Assembly: GCA_024195585.1 (NCBI GenBank)
Contig: SWBL01000004.1
Location: 336,831 to 400,830, forward strand
DNA length: 64,000 nucleotides
Direction: 5' to 3'
Source: Aureobasidium sp. EXF-3400
Lineage: Eukaryota > Ascomycota > Dothideomycetes > Dothideales > Saccotheciaceae
Numbering within the stretch: the first letter of the stretch is position 1; each line of letters begins with the position of its first letter. Below, piece by piece: positions 10,078-20,571 of this stretch. The translations under genes and the position numbers were made by a program. The notes beneath the pieces are model-generated. The model did no database searches, was not told where the DNA came from, and worked only from the letters and a program-made list of their open reading frames with translations.

Positions 10078-10556
10078 TCTCCTTGACGTCAATTTCTTTT
10101 CTTAGTGTTTAGCGTTCAGAGCGAAAAGACGAGCATACCCCTGTCGAGGCCGACGATTCAATCACACTCGATCACTAGGGAGGCGTTCAGGACTTGGATT
10201 CATACTGCATAGCAGCAAAGCTGGTGTTCCGCTGCTCCACTCTTCGCTTCTCTTCTTTTTCTTTACTTCTTTCTTATTGATACCGTTTTCGATGCCTTTC
10301 TTCTCCTCATGTCAACTACTTGTACGTAACCATGCCGCTGTTTCATCTGTTCAACACCCTCTTCTGCAACAGCACAAACCGAGTGCTTTTCTGCTTTTCA
10401 AAATTAGCCTTCTAGTCTTATGCTTGCAAATCGAGACAACTTTGAGAACAAAAAGAAACAGTACATGGAGTCTTGGACGACCACATCGATGCTTAATTCA
10501 TGTCTGGTCGATCGAAGGGTATCATTTCTATGTGTATATGTCTATCTATCTGCATA
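10078..10556. other. Convergent intergenic region
   Basis: Facing 3' flanks of the glycosyltransferase gene and the minus-strand hotdog-protein gene. T-rich tracts (10240-10280) fit 3' processing signals. No gene seen. Confidence 0.5.
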
Positions 10557-11711
10557 TCACCAGAAGAAGTCTCCATACTCGCCAAGGACATTGTCGTCAG
10601 CATTCCATTCTCCATGCAGAGCAGTCAACCCATCGAAGTGCTGAGCAATCTCTAGACCTCTGAGTCTCTTTGCCTCGACTTCTTTCCAAGTCATCTCTCC
10701 CACTTTAGCTTCCTCCTTCTTGTCGAACATGTTCTCAGAGCGTAGTTGACCCATGACTTGTGCGACGAGGTTTTCGGGACTCGACATGTATGGCTTTTCT
10801 CCTCCTTCAGGCGTAGGTGTGTCCGACACTTGCGTAGGAATGGCAGGTTGGTTGGCAGGTCGCTCAGGCAACAGATCCGATCTCCTAAGCACAATCTCAG
10901 GAGCAATCGTCAATCTCCCCTTCTTAACCACGTATTTAGCAATGCTGGTAGCGTAAATGCTTTTGATCTTATCTTCTCCCTCTTTCATTGGTTTCTTTCC
11001 ACCCTTTCCGTTTCTCCACGATTGCAAGAAGTAGTTTGAGGGTTTCTTTGCTCCGCGCTTGACGATGTGGCTCACGAGATAGATCCATTTTTCGTCCCAA
11101 GACAATAGACGTGTCCAGACTTCGTACTTTGCGAGAGGTGGGATCTCTTTTCTGAAAACGCAGCCTACGCCTCCTAATGCGACGATGTATGAAGCCTTGG
11201 TTGTTCTGGCTTCTTCAGGCAGGCCAGTGAGATCTCCGCTGTTCAAGCGAGCGAGGGATTTCTTAAGGAGAACGCCTACGAAAGCAGCGCGACTGACGTC
11301 AAGATCGGCAAAGTAGGTCGAATTGCTCTTGTGGAAGTTGTAGTCGCATTCGGAGATGGAGTTGTGGGAGGTTGTGATGACAGGAGCGAAGAGGTGGGAC
11401 TTTGCGAGTGGGATGGGTTGGAGCTTGAATTGCCAGATGAGGTTCTTGAAGACGCGGAACTGTTTGAGGGTCAGTCGGGTTCTCTAGATTGGTAGGATGT
11501 CCATGTAACTCACATGCCAGACAAATGGCAGACTCTTGATGCTCAGCAATGCGAAGAAGATGGCCAGAATGCGCCAGACACCGCCAGGGGCTGAGATGCC
11601 CGTGTAGCGTGTCACGGCCTCGCGGAAAGAGGGAATCATTCCCAAAGCAATGCCGCTGATTCCAAGGGTGAGTGTGACTCCTAGAACTTGCGTGCGCTGT
11701 GCTCCCGACAT
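10557..11711 (-). CDS. THEM6/4HBT-like hotdog-fold protein with N-terminal membrane segment
   Basis: Exons 11514-11711 and 10557-11459 (intron 11460-11513: GTGAGT donor, CTGAC branch, AAACAG acceptor), 366 residues. Residues 9-27 and about 44-62 are hydrophobic (WRILAIFFALLSIKSLPFVW), giving a membrane anchor. The hotdog core follows: ISECDYNFHKSNSTYFADLD is the signature of THEM6-like thioesterase-fold proteins, with the Asp and Asn of D-x-N-x-H-x-N retained. A later hotdog strand is WDEKWIYLVSHIVKRG. The C-terminal 100 residues are charged and lysine/glutamate-rich. Acyl-CoA or other thioester hydrolysis is expected from the fold, but activity is unproven in the THEM6 branch. Some fungal relatives lie in secondary-metabolite clusters; here the neighbours are ordinary. 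Confidence 0.8.
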
Positions 11712-12121
11712 GATTTAAACAAGTCAATGCTACAGGGATCAAGTCGCTTTCCCAAGAAATATTTCTTGTGAAAGCACAATGAACAATCTGGTCGGATGCC
11801 TCGGCTCGGCGTTCAGAAGCCTCGACTTCCGACCATGAATTCATGTTGCCTTGCTTGCTCTTTCTTTTGTTGCCTTCAACTCACAGCTTCTCGTTGTGCA
11901 AGTTGTTTTCCTGGATTAAGTCAGTCTGGCATGTGAAATCAGGCCCTGTCACATGTCAGGTCCCTTCCGCGTCAAATCCTCCCAATCAACGAAGCTTCAC
12001 CAAAAATCAACCTTGACCCTCCACCCACTTAATCCCAATGCTTCCAACCACTTTCCCGACCAAAAGAAACACACTCTCTTCAGATGTGTTCTCCTAAGGA
12101 GGCAAAAACAAAAGGAATGTC
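11712..12121. other. Intergenic, upstream of hotdog gene and 3' of tRNA
   Basis: Contains the promoter of the minus-strand hotdog gene next to 11712 and the 3' flank of the tRNA at 12122. A CT/CA-rich tract at 11940-12090 is seen; no coding feature is supported. Confidence 0.45.
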
Positions 12122-12213
12122 GACGCCCGTGTGATTCGAACACACGCCCCCGAAAGGATTTGATATCAGAATAACATTCGAGTCAAACGCCTTAACCACT
12201 CGGCCAGAGCGCC
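12122..12213 (-). tRNA. tRNA-Ser (anticodon CGA) with short intron
   Basis: Read on the minus strand, the acceptor 5' strand GGCGCTC pairs with GGGCGTC at the 3' end, allowing G-U pairs. The D-arm is GGCCGAGTGGTTAAGGC, and the anticodon stem TTTGA/TCAAA encloses CT-CGA-A plus about 12 extra bases. That is a canonical intron one base 3' of the anticodon. A type II variable arm and T-arm GTGTG-TTCGAAT-CACAC follow. CGA reads the serine codon UCG. Confidence 0.92.
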
Positions 12214-12483
12214 ATTTTATGAGATGTCATTGCTGTAACCAAGTATATCTCAAAAACAACCGTTGAAGACAACGACGAACATCAGGTAGAGAGCACTGAT
12301 GGTCCAAGAACTTGTCGTACGCAGGCATCTATACGTAAAGCTTATGGCAAGGGGAAAAGTTTTGCGTAGAGAATCAATTGACCATTTGATCAGTATTCGA
12401 GTACGAAGTGGGTCGTGTGGCTAGTGTGTCAAGGACGTATCATTTAATGGTGAGAAGCTCAGTTACACATCAACCCTTCTAGG

Positions 12484-13647
12484 CTACCCAAAGAGCGAAG
12501 GCCTCACTCGCCGACGCTCACCTTCTTCTTTCACTACCTGGATGAACTGCCTTGGCATCTTGCTGTCCGTCAGTAAAGAGCTTGCATCCAGATACTTGCT
12601 CGAGAATGTATCCCACCACACCCTATCTTGCGGATTCGGGGAGCTGGGACGAGGATAGTACGGGTCATTCCACCAGAATGCATCCACCAACTGCTTTAGT
12701 CCAGCTTGATCGTGGCTGAATCTTCGACATTGGTTGAAGTCCAGTAGCCAAACAGAGACAGTGTGACCATCTCTGTCCGTGCTGTTTTGGATAGAGTCAC
12801 CAAACACAAACTCGACATCGTTGGCATCGATACCAGCTTTCCAGTGCATCAGAGCCAACGATTGTGCCATTGTCGTTATGTATGCAGGGATCGGTAGGCA
12901 CAGTCGTTCCATCTCATCAACATGAAGAGGAAAGTTGCGAAGGTTCATGTCCTCGGCCCGCGCCTTGCTCCTACTCACACCTCGACGACCAAGATACAGG
13001 CGCGCCAGAAAGTTGTTGTTTGTAGGATTGCTCAGGCATGTTTCTCGCTGGCATACCGAAAAAGTAGGTACGAAAGACTCCAGCAGAGCCGTTGCAATAA
13101 GATCATGGAGGGGGAAAATGCGCCTCGAGACTATTCCATAGCTATAGTCTGATAGAATGTCGACCCGCTCATCAGGCGGTTCATCATCGGTATGAGACGA
13201 CGGCGGAGACATCAAAGCATACAATCGGGGAACCTGAGCTTTGCTTGATAGAGCCTCTGGAGCGTTATAGAAAGTCTTCAAGACCTTCATGTGGGACTGG
13301 GATTCGCGGCGCAGCTCAGCTATCTTCGAGATCGAATTTGGTGTTTTCTTGACGAGTCCTCCGATGCCTAGAGTGTAGACGGTACCGCATTGTCCTTTTC
13401 CGATCTGGGTTTCGAACGGACCTTGCAAGGTAGGGACACTTGTCATAGGCAACACTGCTGTCATTGAGAGCATGCAACGCAGCAATGTGTCGGGGTGGAC
13501 CGTATGACATTCTTCTTCGGTGAACCTGTAATTACTGGCCATGTTGTGTGGAGACAGTGTTGTGGAGCTTCCGCAGGAGGTGGTCTTATAAAGTGGAGAA
13601 GTGAAGAGAGAAGTTCGTGAATAGTCAGAACTATCAAAGGTCTTCAT
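12484..13647 (-). CDS. DUF3669 domain protein
   Basis: Single exon, 387 residues from the ATG at 13647; the methionine at 13542 (MASNYRFTEEE) is an alternative start. The C-terminal half carries the DUF3669 pattern: NNFLARLYLGRR, then LRNFPLHVDEM, ending in MAQSLALMHWKAGIDANDVE followed by VWLLDFNQCRRF. Upstream, FETQIGKGQCGTVYTLGIGG resembles a glycine loop and LVKK a lysine strand, so the protein looks like a very divergent kinase-like fold without an HRD motif. That structural reading is an inference. Such genes are expanded in Pezizomycotina and have no known function. Its 5' end is separated from the next minus-strand gene by only about 200 bases. Confidence 0.82.
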   Translation of the reverse strand: MKTFDSSDYSRTSLFTSPLYKTTSCGSSTTLSPHNMASNYRFTEEECHTVHPDTLLRCMLSMTAVLPMTSVPTLQGPFETQIGKGQCGTVYTLGIGGLVKKTPNSISKIAELRRESQSHMKVLKTFYNAPEALSSKAQVPRLYALMSPPSSHTDDEPPDERVDILSDYSYGIVSRRIFPLHDLIATALLESFVPTFSVCQRETCLSNPTNNNFLARLYLGRRGVSRSKARAEDMNLRNFPLHVDEMERLCLPIPAYITTMAQSLALMHWKAGIDANDVEFVFGDSIQNSTDRDGHTVSVWLLDFNQCRRFSHDQAGLKQLVDAFWWNDPYYPRPSSPNPQDRVWWDTFSSKYLDASSLLTDSKMPRQFIQVVKEEGERRRVRPSLFG

Positions 13648-13850
13648 AGATCACCGCGTATGACTCCTTTTATTTTGTTGAGTGGAGCTGGAGACGTCTG
13701 GATGATACCATTTTGTTGTGGAGAAGCTGAGGTTGAATGAGGTAGATAAGTTTGAAATGCGATTTGAGCAAGTAAGTTCATCTCAAAGAGTCACTAATTC
13801 TCGAGATAGTGTAAACTTAATCCCTCGGTGATACAAACACTACACAAACA

Positions 13851-15601
13851 TCACCAGAGCTCCCATACAAAGTCGGGCACGACCAGCCTCATTATCTTCC
13901 AATGTCTTTTGGCAGACTCGGTCTGCTTCTTTTCAAATTCGGTAAGATTGTCCATAGTCAGTGTTTGAACCGACTCCTCTTGCATCTCTTCTTCGGTAGG
14001 GAACTTCAACTCGAGCCCCTTGTTAGGCGAAAGATAGTGTCTGCGCGACACAGTACCCAAGTAGTCTGCCTCGACGGGTGCACGGAACTCCAGCTTGCCG
14101 TCAGCAGTATTCTTGCAGAAAATAACCATGTTGAGGAAATCGGTGGCCTCCGCCTCCGAAGATTGCTCGGTGTCCCGGAACATGCGACATTGACGATCGA
14201 ATGCTAGGTTGATGGTATTGATGATCTGTTTGGTAGAAGAGTCGGCAAGATCGCCAGCGTAGTTTACAGCAACGACACCATCGGGCTTCAGGAGGGAGCG
14301 TAGGTTGCCAAGGAAACTTTCTGTGAATAAGGGAAGGGGTTCTGCGCCGCCTGTAAAGACATCGTGAATGATGTAGTCGTACTGCTTGGTAGCACTTGTC
14401 GATGCGTTCTGAACCCAAGATACGGCGTCTTCCAATACAGCAATGTGATTAGGAGGCAAGTCAAAATACTTTGTCGCGTATTCGTGAACCTTCGGGTCGA
14501 GTTCTACGACCGTGGTGTCAATGCCATGTGCAATAAGAGCCTTGGGTGCAGTTCCGATGCCTAGACCACTATATAGGAAGAAAATATCAGCTCTATTTCA
14601 CTGTTCAACCGTAGATAGGCTTACACTACGAGCGCGCTCTTTGCGTTGTCCGGAGCGCTGCTGTTGGGAGTCTCGACCAAGCGGACAGCCTCCAGGATCT
14701 CAAACACCGAGTAGATTGGTTCAGAGGTAGTGATGCCCTGTTTTCTTCTTTCGTCGGTGATCAGCCACTCTCCACCGAGAAGAGAATGGTCGCATCTAAG
14801 GACTCGGTATCCAGCATCTAAGTTTTCCAAGACCGAGATATAGCCAGTATTGGACTCGGCACGTTCCAGCAGATTCCATTGATTTGCTTGCAGGGTCGAA
14901 TTGGCCAAGGCGTCCGTGTGTGGTGAGACGAAGTGTGGGTTGAACCATGTGGTGTGGATCATGGCGGGTATGGCAAGGAGGCTCAACTTTGATGGTGACA
15001 AGATGGTGAACAATGCACCGATAACGCACTGAAGGCTTACTCTGGTGAATGTAGCAGAGAGTGCGAAGAACTGAGAGATAAGAAAGCTGGATTTGGATCG
15101 AACCAGCACAAAGAAGCCGTAGGTAGAAAGGCCAAGTATGGTAGAGCCCATAGCAGAGTGCAGGTATTGGTCAATTTTTGCGTCCAGAAGCAAACGAGCT
15201 GCTGAGTAAGTACTCATGAGTAGCAGAGGGTAATAGGTGAGGCCTTCGGTGATCAGAGGTCCAGATTCAACACCAAGTTTGGTACTGTATTGGAACAGGT
15301 AGGATTGTATCAAGGGAATGCTTGAGGCCAAAATTGGGATATAGTACTCGATGTTGGCTGGCATGAAGCGTGAAAGCATATTGTTTCGAGTGAGAGACAA
15401 GAGAACAATGACGGAAGTAATTTCATGGTGGAAGACAGATGAGGGGATTGATCCATAGACAGGGGCCAGGGTGAGTTGTGACAAAGGTGAATAGAGAGCG
15501 GCCAGTTCCAATATGCACATGGCCCGCAAGACATAGAGAAAAGGATCCGTCTCGGACTTGGTGGCCGGCGGTGCTGGCGGGGCGGCTTCCTTGGGCGCCA
15601 T
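13851..15601 (-). CDS. Membrane-anchored spermidine/spermine-synthase-like protein
   Basis: Exons 14625-15601 and 13851-14568; intron 14569-14624 (GTAAGC donor, TATATAG acceptor) joins phase 2, giving 564 residues. The first ATG, starting MAPKEAAPPAPP, is at 15601. Roughly residues 20-220 are hydrophobic with about six to seven membrane segments. The rest is a Rossmann-fold domain of the polyamine synthase superfamily: SALVVGLGIGTAPKALIAHG (SAM/dcSAM loop, formed across the splice), TTVVELDPKVHEYA, YDYIIHDVFTGGAEP. Fungal proteins of this layout are annotated as spermine/spermidine-synthase family, but the aminopropyl donor site is not confirmed here and methyltransfer is possible. It shares a 272-base divergent promoter with the haspin gene. 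Confidence 0.82.
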
Positions 15602-15873
15602 AGCTCGAACAGAATATGTACAGATGGACAAAACTCAAGCAACGATGGAGGCCATGTCCAGTAGAATTTTTGGATATCCTGACTTGTTTCAGGAGTCGGT
15701 ATGCGTGTGAAATAGATGAAGCTCGAGTCATGGTCTTGGAGTAGGGAATGCACGGTCGAATTTGAGTTTGCCCCGACAACGTCGTTTGTTTGCAAAGCAC
15801 AACAAGCCGGCCAGCCATTGTATTGTCACTCTTGTACCAACACTCGTTCTTCAGGATAACATAATTCGCCAAA
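15602..15873. promoter_or_regulatory. Divergent promoter (polyamine-synthase-like / haspin)
   Basis: 272 bases separate two start codons pointing away from each other. No clear TATA box was seen, as is common for fungal housekeeping genes. Confidence 0.5.
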
Positions 15874-17730
15874 ATGCCTCGCAAAGCTGTCTACGGCAAG
15901 CCGTCGCATCTATACTCCAGCTTTAGCAGCTTTCAAAGTCCTGTCAAACAACGAAAACAAATCCAGACTCCATTCGAGGTTATCGAGGTTGCCGAAGAGC
16001 TTTCACGGCTGACCGTCCAAACAAAATTTCCGACCAATGATCATGATGATGACGATGAAACCTCTTCTGCGCGGGAGGCGCTCTGCGAGAGAATTGCAAA
16101 CACTGAACGACCTGTCAAACTGTCTCGCCGAAGGACAACAAGCAGCGAGTCTGTGACGAGTACTGGTTCGCTTTCTCCAAGGGACAGAAAATCGAAAAAT
16201 GGGAAGCCCAAGAAGAATCAGTCAGAAAGGCGACCGCGGAACAACATTCGCGAAGAGCCGCAGCTTGCGCGTTCAGACATGTTGACAGAAGCTGCTGCAG
16301 AGGAGCCTCAAGTACCTGAAACCGCACCGTCGTCTGAGGTCGCAGAATCAACGCCAGTAGATTTTATCGAAGCTGACTTGGCCGCTCTGGAAATATCGAA
16401 ACCACGCATCTCAAACGTCTTTACCAAACATGCCGCATCACTTTTATCGCTCTCTTCTCAAGATCTGACTTCTTTTTCCGCCTGGTCCGACCAACTATCT
16501 TCGCACTTTGCAGTCACCAAAATTGCAGAAGCATCTTTTGGCGAAGTCTACCGTCTCTCGCTACTCAAAGCACATTCAGCCTTGAGTAGAACGGATGAGT
16601 CGGTACTCAAGATTATTGCTCTTAAGCCTCCGACTTCGACCAAGAGGAAGATGAGTAAAGCAGCCAAGAAGAGAACCGAGATGATGAGCGATCCCGAAGA
16701 TGTTGCTGCCGAAGTTCGCCTCATGCAGCGTATGACATGCACCCCTGGCTTTACTAACTTCCGCGAGATTTGCGTGCTACAAGGTCGTCCTGGTGATGCT
16801 TTTGCAGCAGCTTGGTCGTCATGGAACGATTCTCAACAAGCCAAGGGCAAGGAGGTTAGCGTGTTCCCTGACCCTAGCAAGAAAGCGAGTTACTCGGAAG
16901 ATCAGCTGTGGGCTGTCATTGAGATGCAAGACGCTGGCACGGATCTAGAAAACACAAAAGTTGGCAATGTTTGGCTTGCTTGGGACATCTTCTGGGGCGT
17001 CGTGCTAGCATTGGGCAAAGGAGAGGAGGCAGCCAGGTTTGAGCACAGAGATTTGCACATGGGTAACATTTGTGTATCTGGTCTCAGCAATGCTGCACAC
17101 TGTGGTGAAGCAGACTATATCCCAGCAAGCTCAAGCAAGAAGCTCGATTTCACTGGAATCGAAACGACCCTCATCGACTACACCATCTCGCGAGCAGAAA
17201 TGGGCATCTCGGAAGACGATGAGGATGTTGCCTACCTCGACCTCGAAAGAGATCTATCTCTATTTGAGGGTGACGCCGAGGAAGAATACCAATATGAGAT
17301 GTACCGATACATGCGTTCTGCTATGTATCTGGGCGAGCCTCTTGGAGATCTTTGGGAGAGATGGGATGAGGCTGAAGAGTCTGGAAGAACTTGGAAAGGA
17401 TATCACCCACAAACGAATCTTGTGTGGCTACATTTTGTACTGCACAAGCTTGCCGAGCAGATTGAATGGCCCAGCTCGGGTAATGGCATTCAAGACAAGG
17501 AGGCAGCGCAAAGGGCAGGAGAGCTTGAGTCTGCGCTACTCAGAGTGAATCAGCTACTGGATCCCGAGGAGATGCCAAAGACTGGACTCAGGTGCGCAAG
17601 CGATTTGGTCGTTCTCGCTCTTGATGAAGGGTGGCTGGACAAGGAGGACGTTCAAGGCAGGGAAGCCGGGTCAACGACAAAAACGACAAAGCGCAAAGCA
17701 AAGACCACACGGTCGAAGAGAAAGCAGTGA
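15874..17730 (+). CDS. Haspin-like serine/threonine kinase
   Basis: Single exon, 618 residues, ATG in context CAAAATGCC. Residues 1-190 are basic and low-complexity with Ser/Arg/Lys stretches. The kinase domain (about 195-590) has haspin hallmarks: glycine-loop region IAEASFGEVYRL, the catalytic loop FEHRDLHMGNICV (Asp393), and LIDYTISRAEMG (Asp435), where DYT replaces DFG. The long family-specific insert around AAWSSWNDS is present. Haspin phosphorylates histone H3 on Thr3 at centromeres in mitosis and acts in the nucleus. The C-terminal tail (GSTTKTTKRKAKTTRSKRK) is strongly basic, probably a nuclear or chromatin signal. The lysine of the beta3 strand is likely in SVLKIIALKPP. Confidence 0.9.
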   Translation: MPRKAVYGKPSHLYSSFSSFQSPVKQRKQIQTPFEVIEVAEELSRLTVQTKFPTNDHDDDDETSSAREALCERIANTERPVKLSRRRTTSSESVTSTGSLSPRDRKSKNGKPKKNQSERRPRNNIREEPQLARSDMLTEAAAEEPQVPETAPSSEVAESTPVDFIEADLAALEISKPRISNVFTKHAASLLSLSSQDLTSFSAWSDQLSSHFAVTKIAEASFGEVYRLSLLKAHSALSRTDESVLKIIALKPPTSTKRKMSKAAKKRTEMMSDPEDVAAEVRLMQRMTCTPGFTNFREICVLQGRPGDAFAAAWSSWNDSQQAKGKEVSVFPDPSKKASYSEDQLWAVIEMQDAGTDLENTKVGNVWLAWDIFWGVVLALGKGEEAARFEHRDLHMGNICVSGLSNAAHCGEADYIPASSSKKLDFTGIETTLIDYTISRAEMGISEDDEDVAYLDLERDLSLFEGDAEEEYQYEMYRYMRSAMYLGEPLGDLWERWDEAEESGRTWKGYHPQTNLVWLHFVLHKLAEQIEWPSSGNGIQDKEAAQRAGELESALLRVNQLLDPEEMPKTGLRCASDLVVLALDEGWLDKEDVQGREAGSTTKTTKRKAKTTRSKRKQ

Positions 17731-18215
17731 TGACGAGGTTTGTATCATTCTGATAGCGTTAGTTGAGCAGCGCGGAGTTTGGGTTCCATTGTATTGCAGT
17801 CGGGTTTCTGTACTTAATGAAGGTCGGGTGTTTCTACTCGTCAATGTCTCTCAAGTTCGATGCTTATTATGGCCGAGAGCCGGGCGTAAAGGGCCAAGCA
17901 GCCAATGACGATGCAAATGTCGAGCCCCGCGAACGCCGACGAGCGAGGACGATGCCAAGCAAGCCACTGACAAACTCAGGCTGGCTCCTTCGCCGACCCC
18001 AAAAGATACCGGCCAGCATCCATGCGAAAATGATTTCTAGTCTGTCTACTTAACACGCGCCCTAAGCGCCTGCTGGCTGCTCCCCTCCCCCCGTCTTCGC
18101 GCGTGCCCCGCCCGCTGTCGAGGACTGCAGCAATTAACGCGTGAGAACTCGAATCTGCACCCTCCCGCGGCACTTATCCGAACGGTCGACGTACGTTGAC
18201 CCTCCACACAATCTG
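17731..18215. other. Intergenic, upstream of HAL-type kinase
   Basis: Holds the 3' flank of the haspin gene and a C-rich upstream region (18060-18130) of the next gene. A GTACGT at 18191 could be a leader-intron donor, but no matching acceptor was established. No gene seen. Confidence 0.45.
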
Positions 18216-19994
18216 ATGGTGCAAGACGCTTCTTCTGCTGCGGGTGTGGGGACTGCAGATTTTGCTGCAATCACTCCAGAGTCAGAGCGACCTGCTCTTC
18301 CTCCACCAAAGAGTCTCTCAGAGAGCGATATGGATGTTTCTAATGCAGCCCGGTCTGCTTTGCCCGACGATCAAGCCCTCCCCAATACGGCCGGAGCAAC
18401 TAAATCTGGGAGCGCCAGTGATGATAGCGCGACTTCCTCTGTAAACTCGGCTGCGACTAAGTCCAAGTCGAGTGCTGATGCTATCTTCTCCATTCTCGAT
18501 GCTAGCGGGCCTAACACTGGTACATCCACACCCAATCCCATTTCTAAGTCTTCTTCAAAGCAAGGGTATTTAGGCGTTGAGGAGGAAGAAGACCCAGGCG
18601 ATAGAAGAGTTAAGCATAGATCTGCCACCGACCTGGAAGCAGCTGGACGAAACTCCACTAAACTCGAGTTTCAACACCGTCAACATCCCAGACACACTCG
18701 CAATGAGTCCTTCAGTTCACGTCGCTCTGGCAGCATCGAGATTCCACGCATGCAATCCAAAAGAGCGCAAACCTTCCATGATGATGCTCCTGGCCTTTTA
18801 CCATCTTTTACACAAACTGCCGATCAGGGTATGGGAACGAGATCGCGCAGACTCTCGACAAACATTCCCAATGAGTTCCCTATAGAATGCTGTCCTCTGG
18901 AGAAGGAATTCAAGACATCGTCCAGAATGCCACTTAGGCGACCAAAACAGATCGGCGAAGGTGGCTATGCATGTGTCAAGCTTATGAGACGGCGAGGAGA
19001 GGCGCCAGACCACCTTTATGCTGTCAAGCAGTTTCGTGGCCGTGACTCTTGGGAGACGGAGGATGACTACGTCAAAAAAGTCAAGTCCGAATATTGCATC
19101 GCCAAATCTTGTCACCATCCCAACATCATCGAGCCCATCCGTCTTTGCTACTCACATGGCATTTGGAGCGAAGTCATGGAATACTGTCACAATGGAGAGC
19201 TCTTCGGTCTCCTGGAGAAGAAATACTTGACCATCAATGACAAGTACTGCTTCTTCAAGCAACTGCTACGTGGCGTCGATTATCTTCACAACCACGGAAT
19301 AGCTCACCGCGACTTGAAGCCTGAGAACATCATGCTTACGAGGGACGGATGTGTCAAGATCATCGACTTTGGACTGAGCGAGATCTTCAGTGGTCCGCAC
19401 CCCAGCTTCCGTATAGGAATGGACGTCGAGGCTTTCAAGGTTGACCGCGTTAGGTATTCGCAACCAGCCGTCTTTGGTTCTCAGCCTTACATTTCTCCTG
19501 AAGTCATGGAGGCTAAGGATGAATACGATCCAAGAGGTCTCGATGTTTGGTCATGCGGTATCAATTTCTTGAGTATGGTCTTTGGTGTGCATCCATGGGT
19601 CAAGGCTACACCCGACAACACAAACTACAAGAAGTACCTCAACGGATGGAACAAGTGGCTAAAAGATCACCCCGAGGGATTAATCGAGCCTGGGTCAAAT
19701 GACTATCCGGATTGTGGCAAGCTATTCCATCTTCTCAACAGCGATTCTTTGGAGCGTTTGGTTTTGAGAATGCTCAATCCTAATCCGCAGAAGCGTATCA
19801 GCATTGCCGAAGCACTTGCTTCAGATGTCGTGCGCAGGATGGAATGCTGCCAGAGAGTATCGTATGAGGAGAACGCGCCGACCAATGTCAAGCACGATCA
19901 TACGCCACCAGCACCGGTGCAGAAAGACACGAATCCCGTCAAGAAGTGGCTTCACGAGAGAAAAGAGTCGAGCAAACACATTCCTAAGAAGTGA
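18216..19994 (+). CDS. HAL4/HAL5 (NPR1-subfamily) serine/threonine kinase
   Basis: Single exon; the first ATG (MVQDASSAAG) is at 18216, giving 592 residues. The N-terminal 240 residues are Ser/Thr-rich and probably disordered. The kinase domain (about 242-545) is complete: IGEGGYACVKLMRR glycine loop, YAVKQF lysine, GIAHRDLKPEN (Asp366), KIIDFGLSE (Asp384), and QPYISPEVMEA in place of APE. The activation segment is followed by LDVWSCGINFLSMVFG. The family-specific insertion with YKKYLNGWNKWLKDHPEG is typical of HAL4/SAT4 and HAL5 relatives. Those fungal kinases regulate the Trk potassium transporters and nutrient permeases at the plasma membrane. The exact orthologue is not resolved from sequence alone. 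Confidence 0.85.
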   Translation: MVQDASSAAGVGTADFAAITPESERPALPPPKSLSESDMDVSNAARSALPDDQALPNTAGATKSGSASDDSATSSVNSAATKSKSSADAIFSILDASGPNTGTSTPNPISKSSSKQGYLGVEEEEDPGDRRVKHRSATDLEAAGRNSTKLEFQHRQHPRHTRNESFSSRRSGSIEIPRMQSKRAQTFHDDAPGLLPSFTQTADQGMGTRSRRLSTNIPNEFPIECCPLEKEFKTSSRMPLRRPKQIGEGGYACVKLMRRRGEAPDHLYAVKQFRGRDSWETEDDYVKKVKSEYCIAKSCHHPNIIEPIRLCYSHGIWSEVMEYCHNGELFGLLEKKYLTINDKYCFFKQLLRGVDYLHNHGIAHRDLKPENIMLTRDGCVKIIDFGLSEIFSGPHPSFRIGMDVEAFKVDRVRYSQPAVFGSQPYISPEVMEAKDEYDPRGLDVWSCGINFLSMVFGVHPWVKATPDNTNYKKYLNGWNKWLKDHPEGLIEPGSNDYPDCGKLFHLLNSDSLERLVLRMLNPNPQKRISIAEALASDVVRRMECCQRVSYEENAPTNVKHDHTPPAPVQKDTNPVKKWLHERKESSKHIPKK

Positions 19995-20571
19995 TAGATG
20001 CTCGTTTGGAGACCTTGCTAGAAGTTTTGCATTTGTTCAGCGAATGGACGACATTGGTTGATTGGGATTGTACATAAGATACGATTGTGGGCAGGTAGCG
20101 GTCTAGATATTCTACAAGCGTGATTCGGATTATGTACTTTTGATTATGCCAAAGAATTGCTACTCGCATTAGAGTGTGATAGAGCTTGGTATGCCGTTGC
20201 GCATTTCATCCTTGCCTTTTTCTCGTGATGCGTGATTGGGACAACTCGACTTCGCGCACCTATACACACTTTGCATGATGTCAATATTCTTCATGGTGCG
20301 CCTCACGGTATGTTGGTCATGTTGATCCGTACAGCATATACAACCCGCCATGAATCAATTTCATAATTCTGCAAGGTCAGAGAGGTCGAAAAGGTACTTG
20401 TTAAAGGTACAACCCTGACGGAAGCTCCACTCGGGTGCAAATGTCGAGGGCGTGACGTAGGCAGATTGACGATCGACCTTCCTCGATTTGACAATTCATC
20501 TTTCGACCTCACAACGCACCTCTTTGTACGTCCACAGGAAATCCTCACATCACCAACAAACATTATACACC
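19995..20571. other. Intergenic, upstream of NAD(P)HX epimerase
   Basis: No coding feature. It holds the 3' flank of the kinase and the promoter of the epimerase gene; the leader just before 20572 is CA-rich. Confidence 0.5.

Noticed and set aside
9139..10092. Minus-strand open frame of 317 codons antisense to the glycosyltransferase
   Set aside because: The plus strand encodes a complete GT25 protein with anchor and DxD; the antisense frame has no recognised features.
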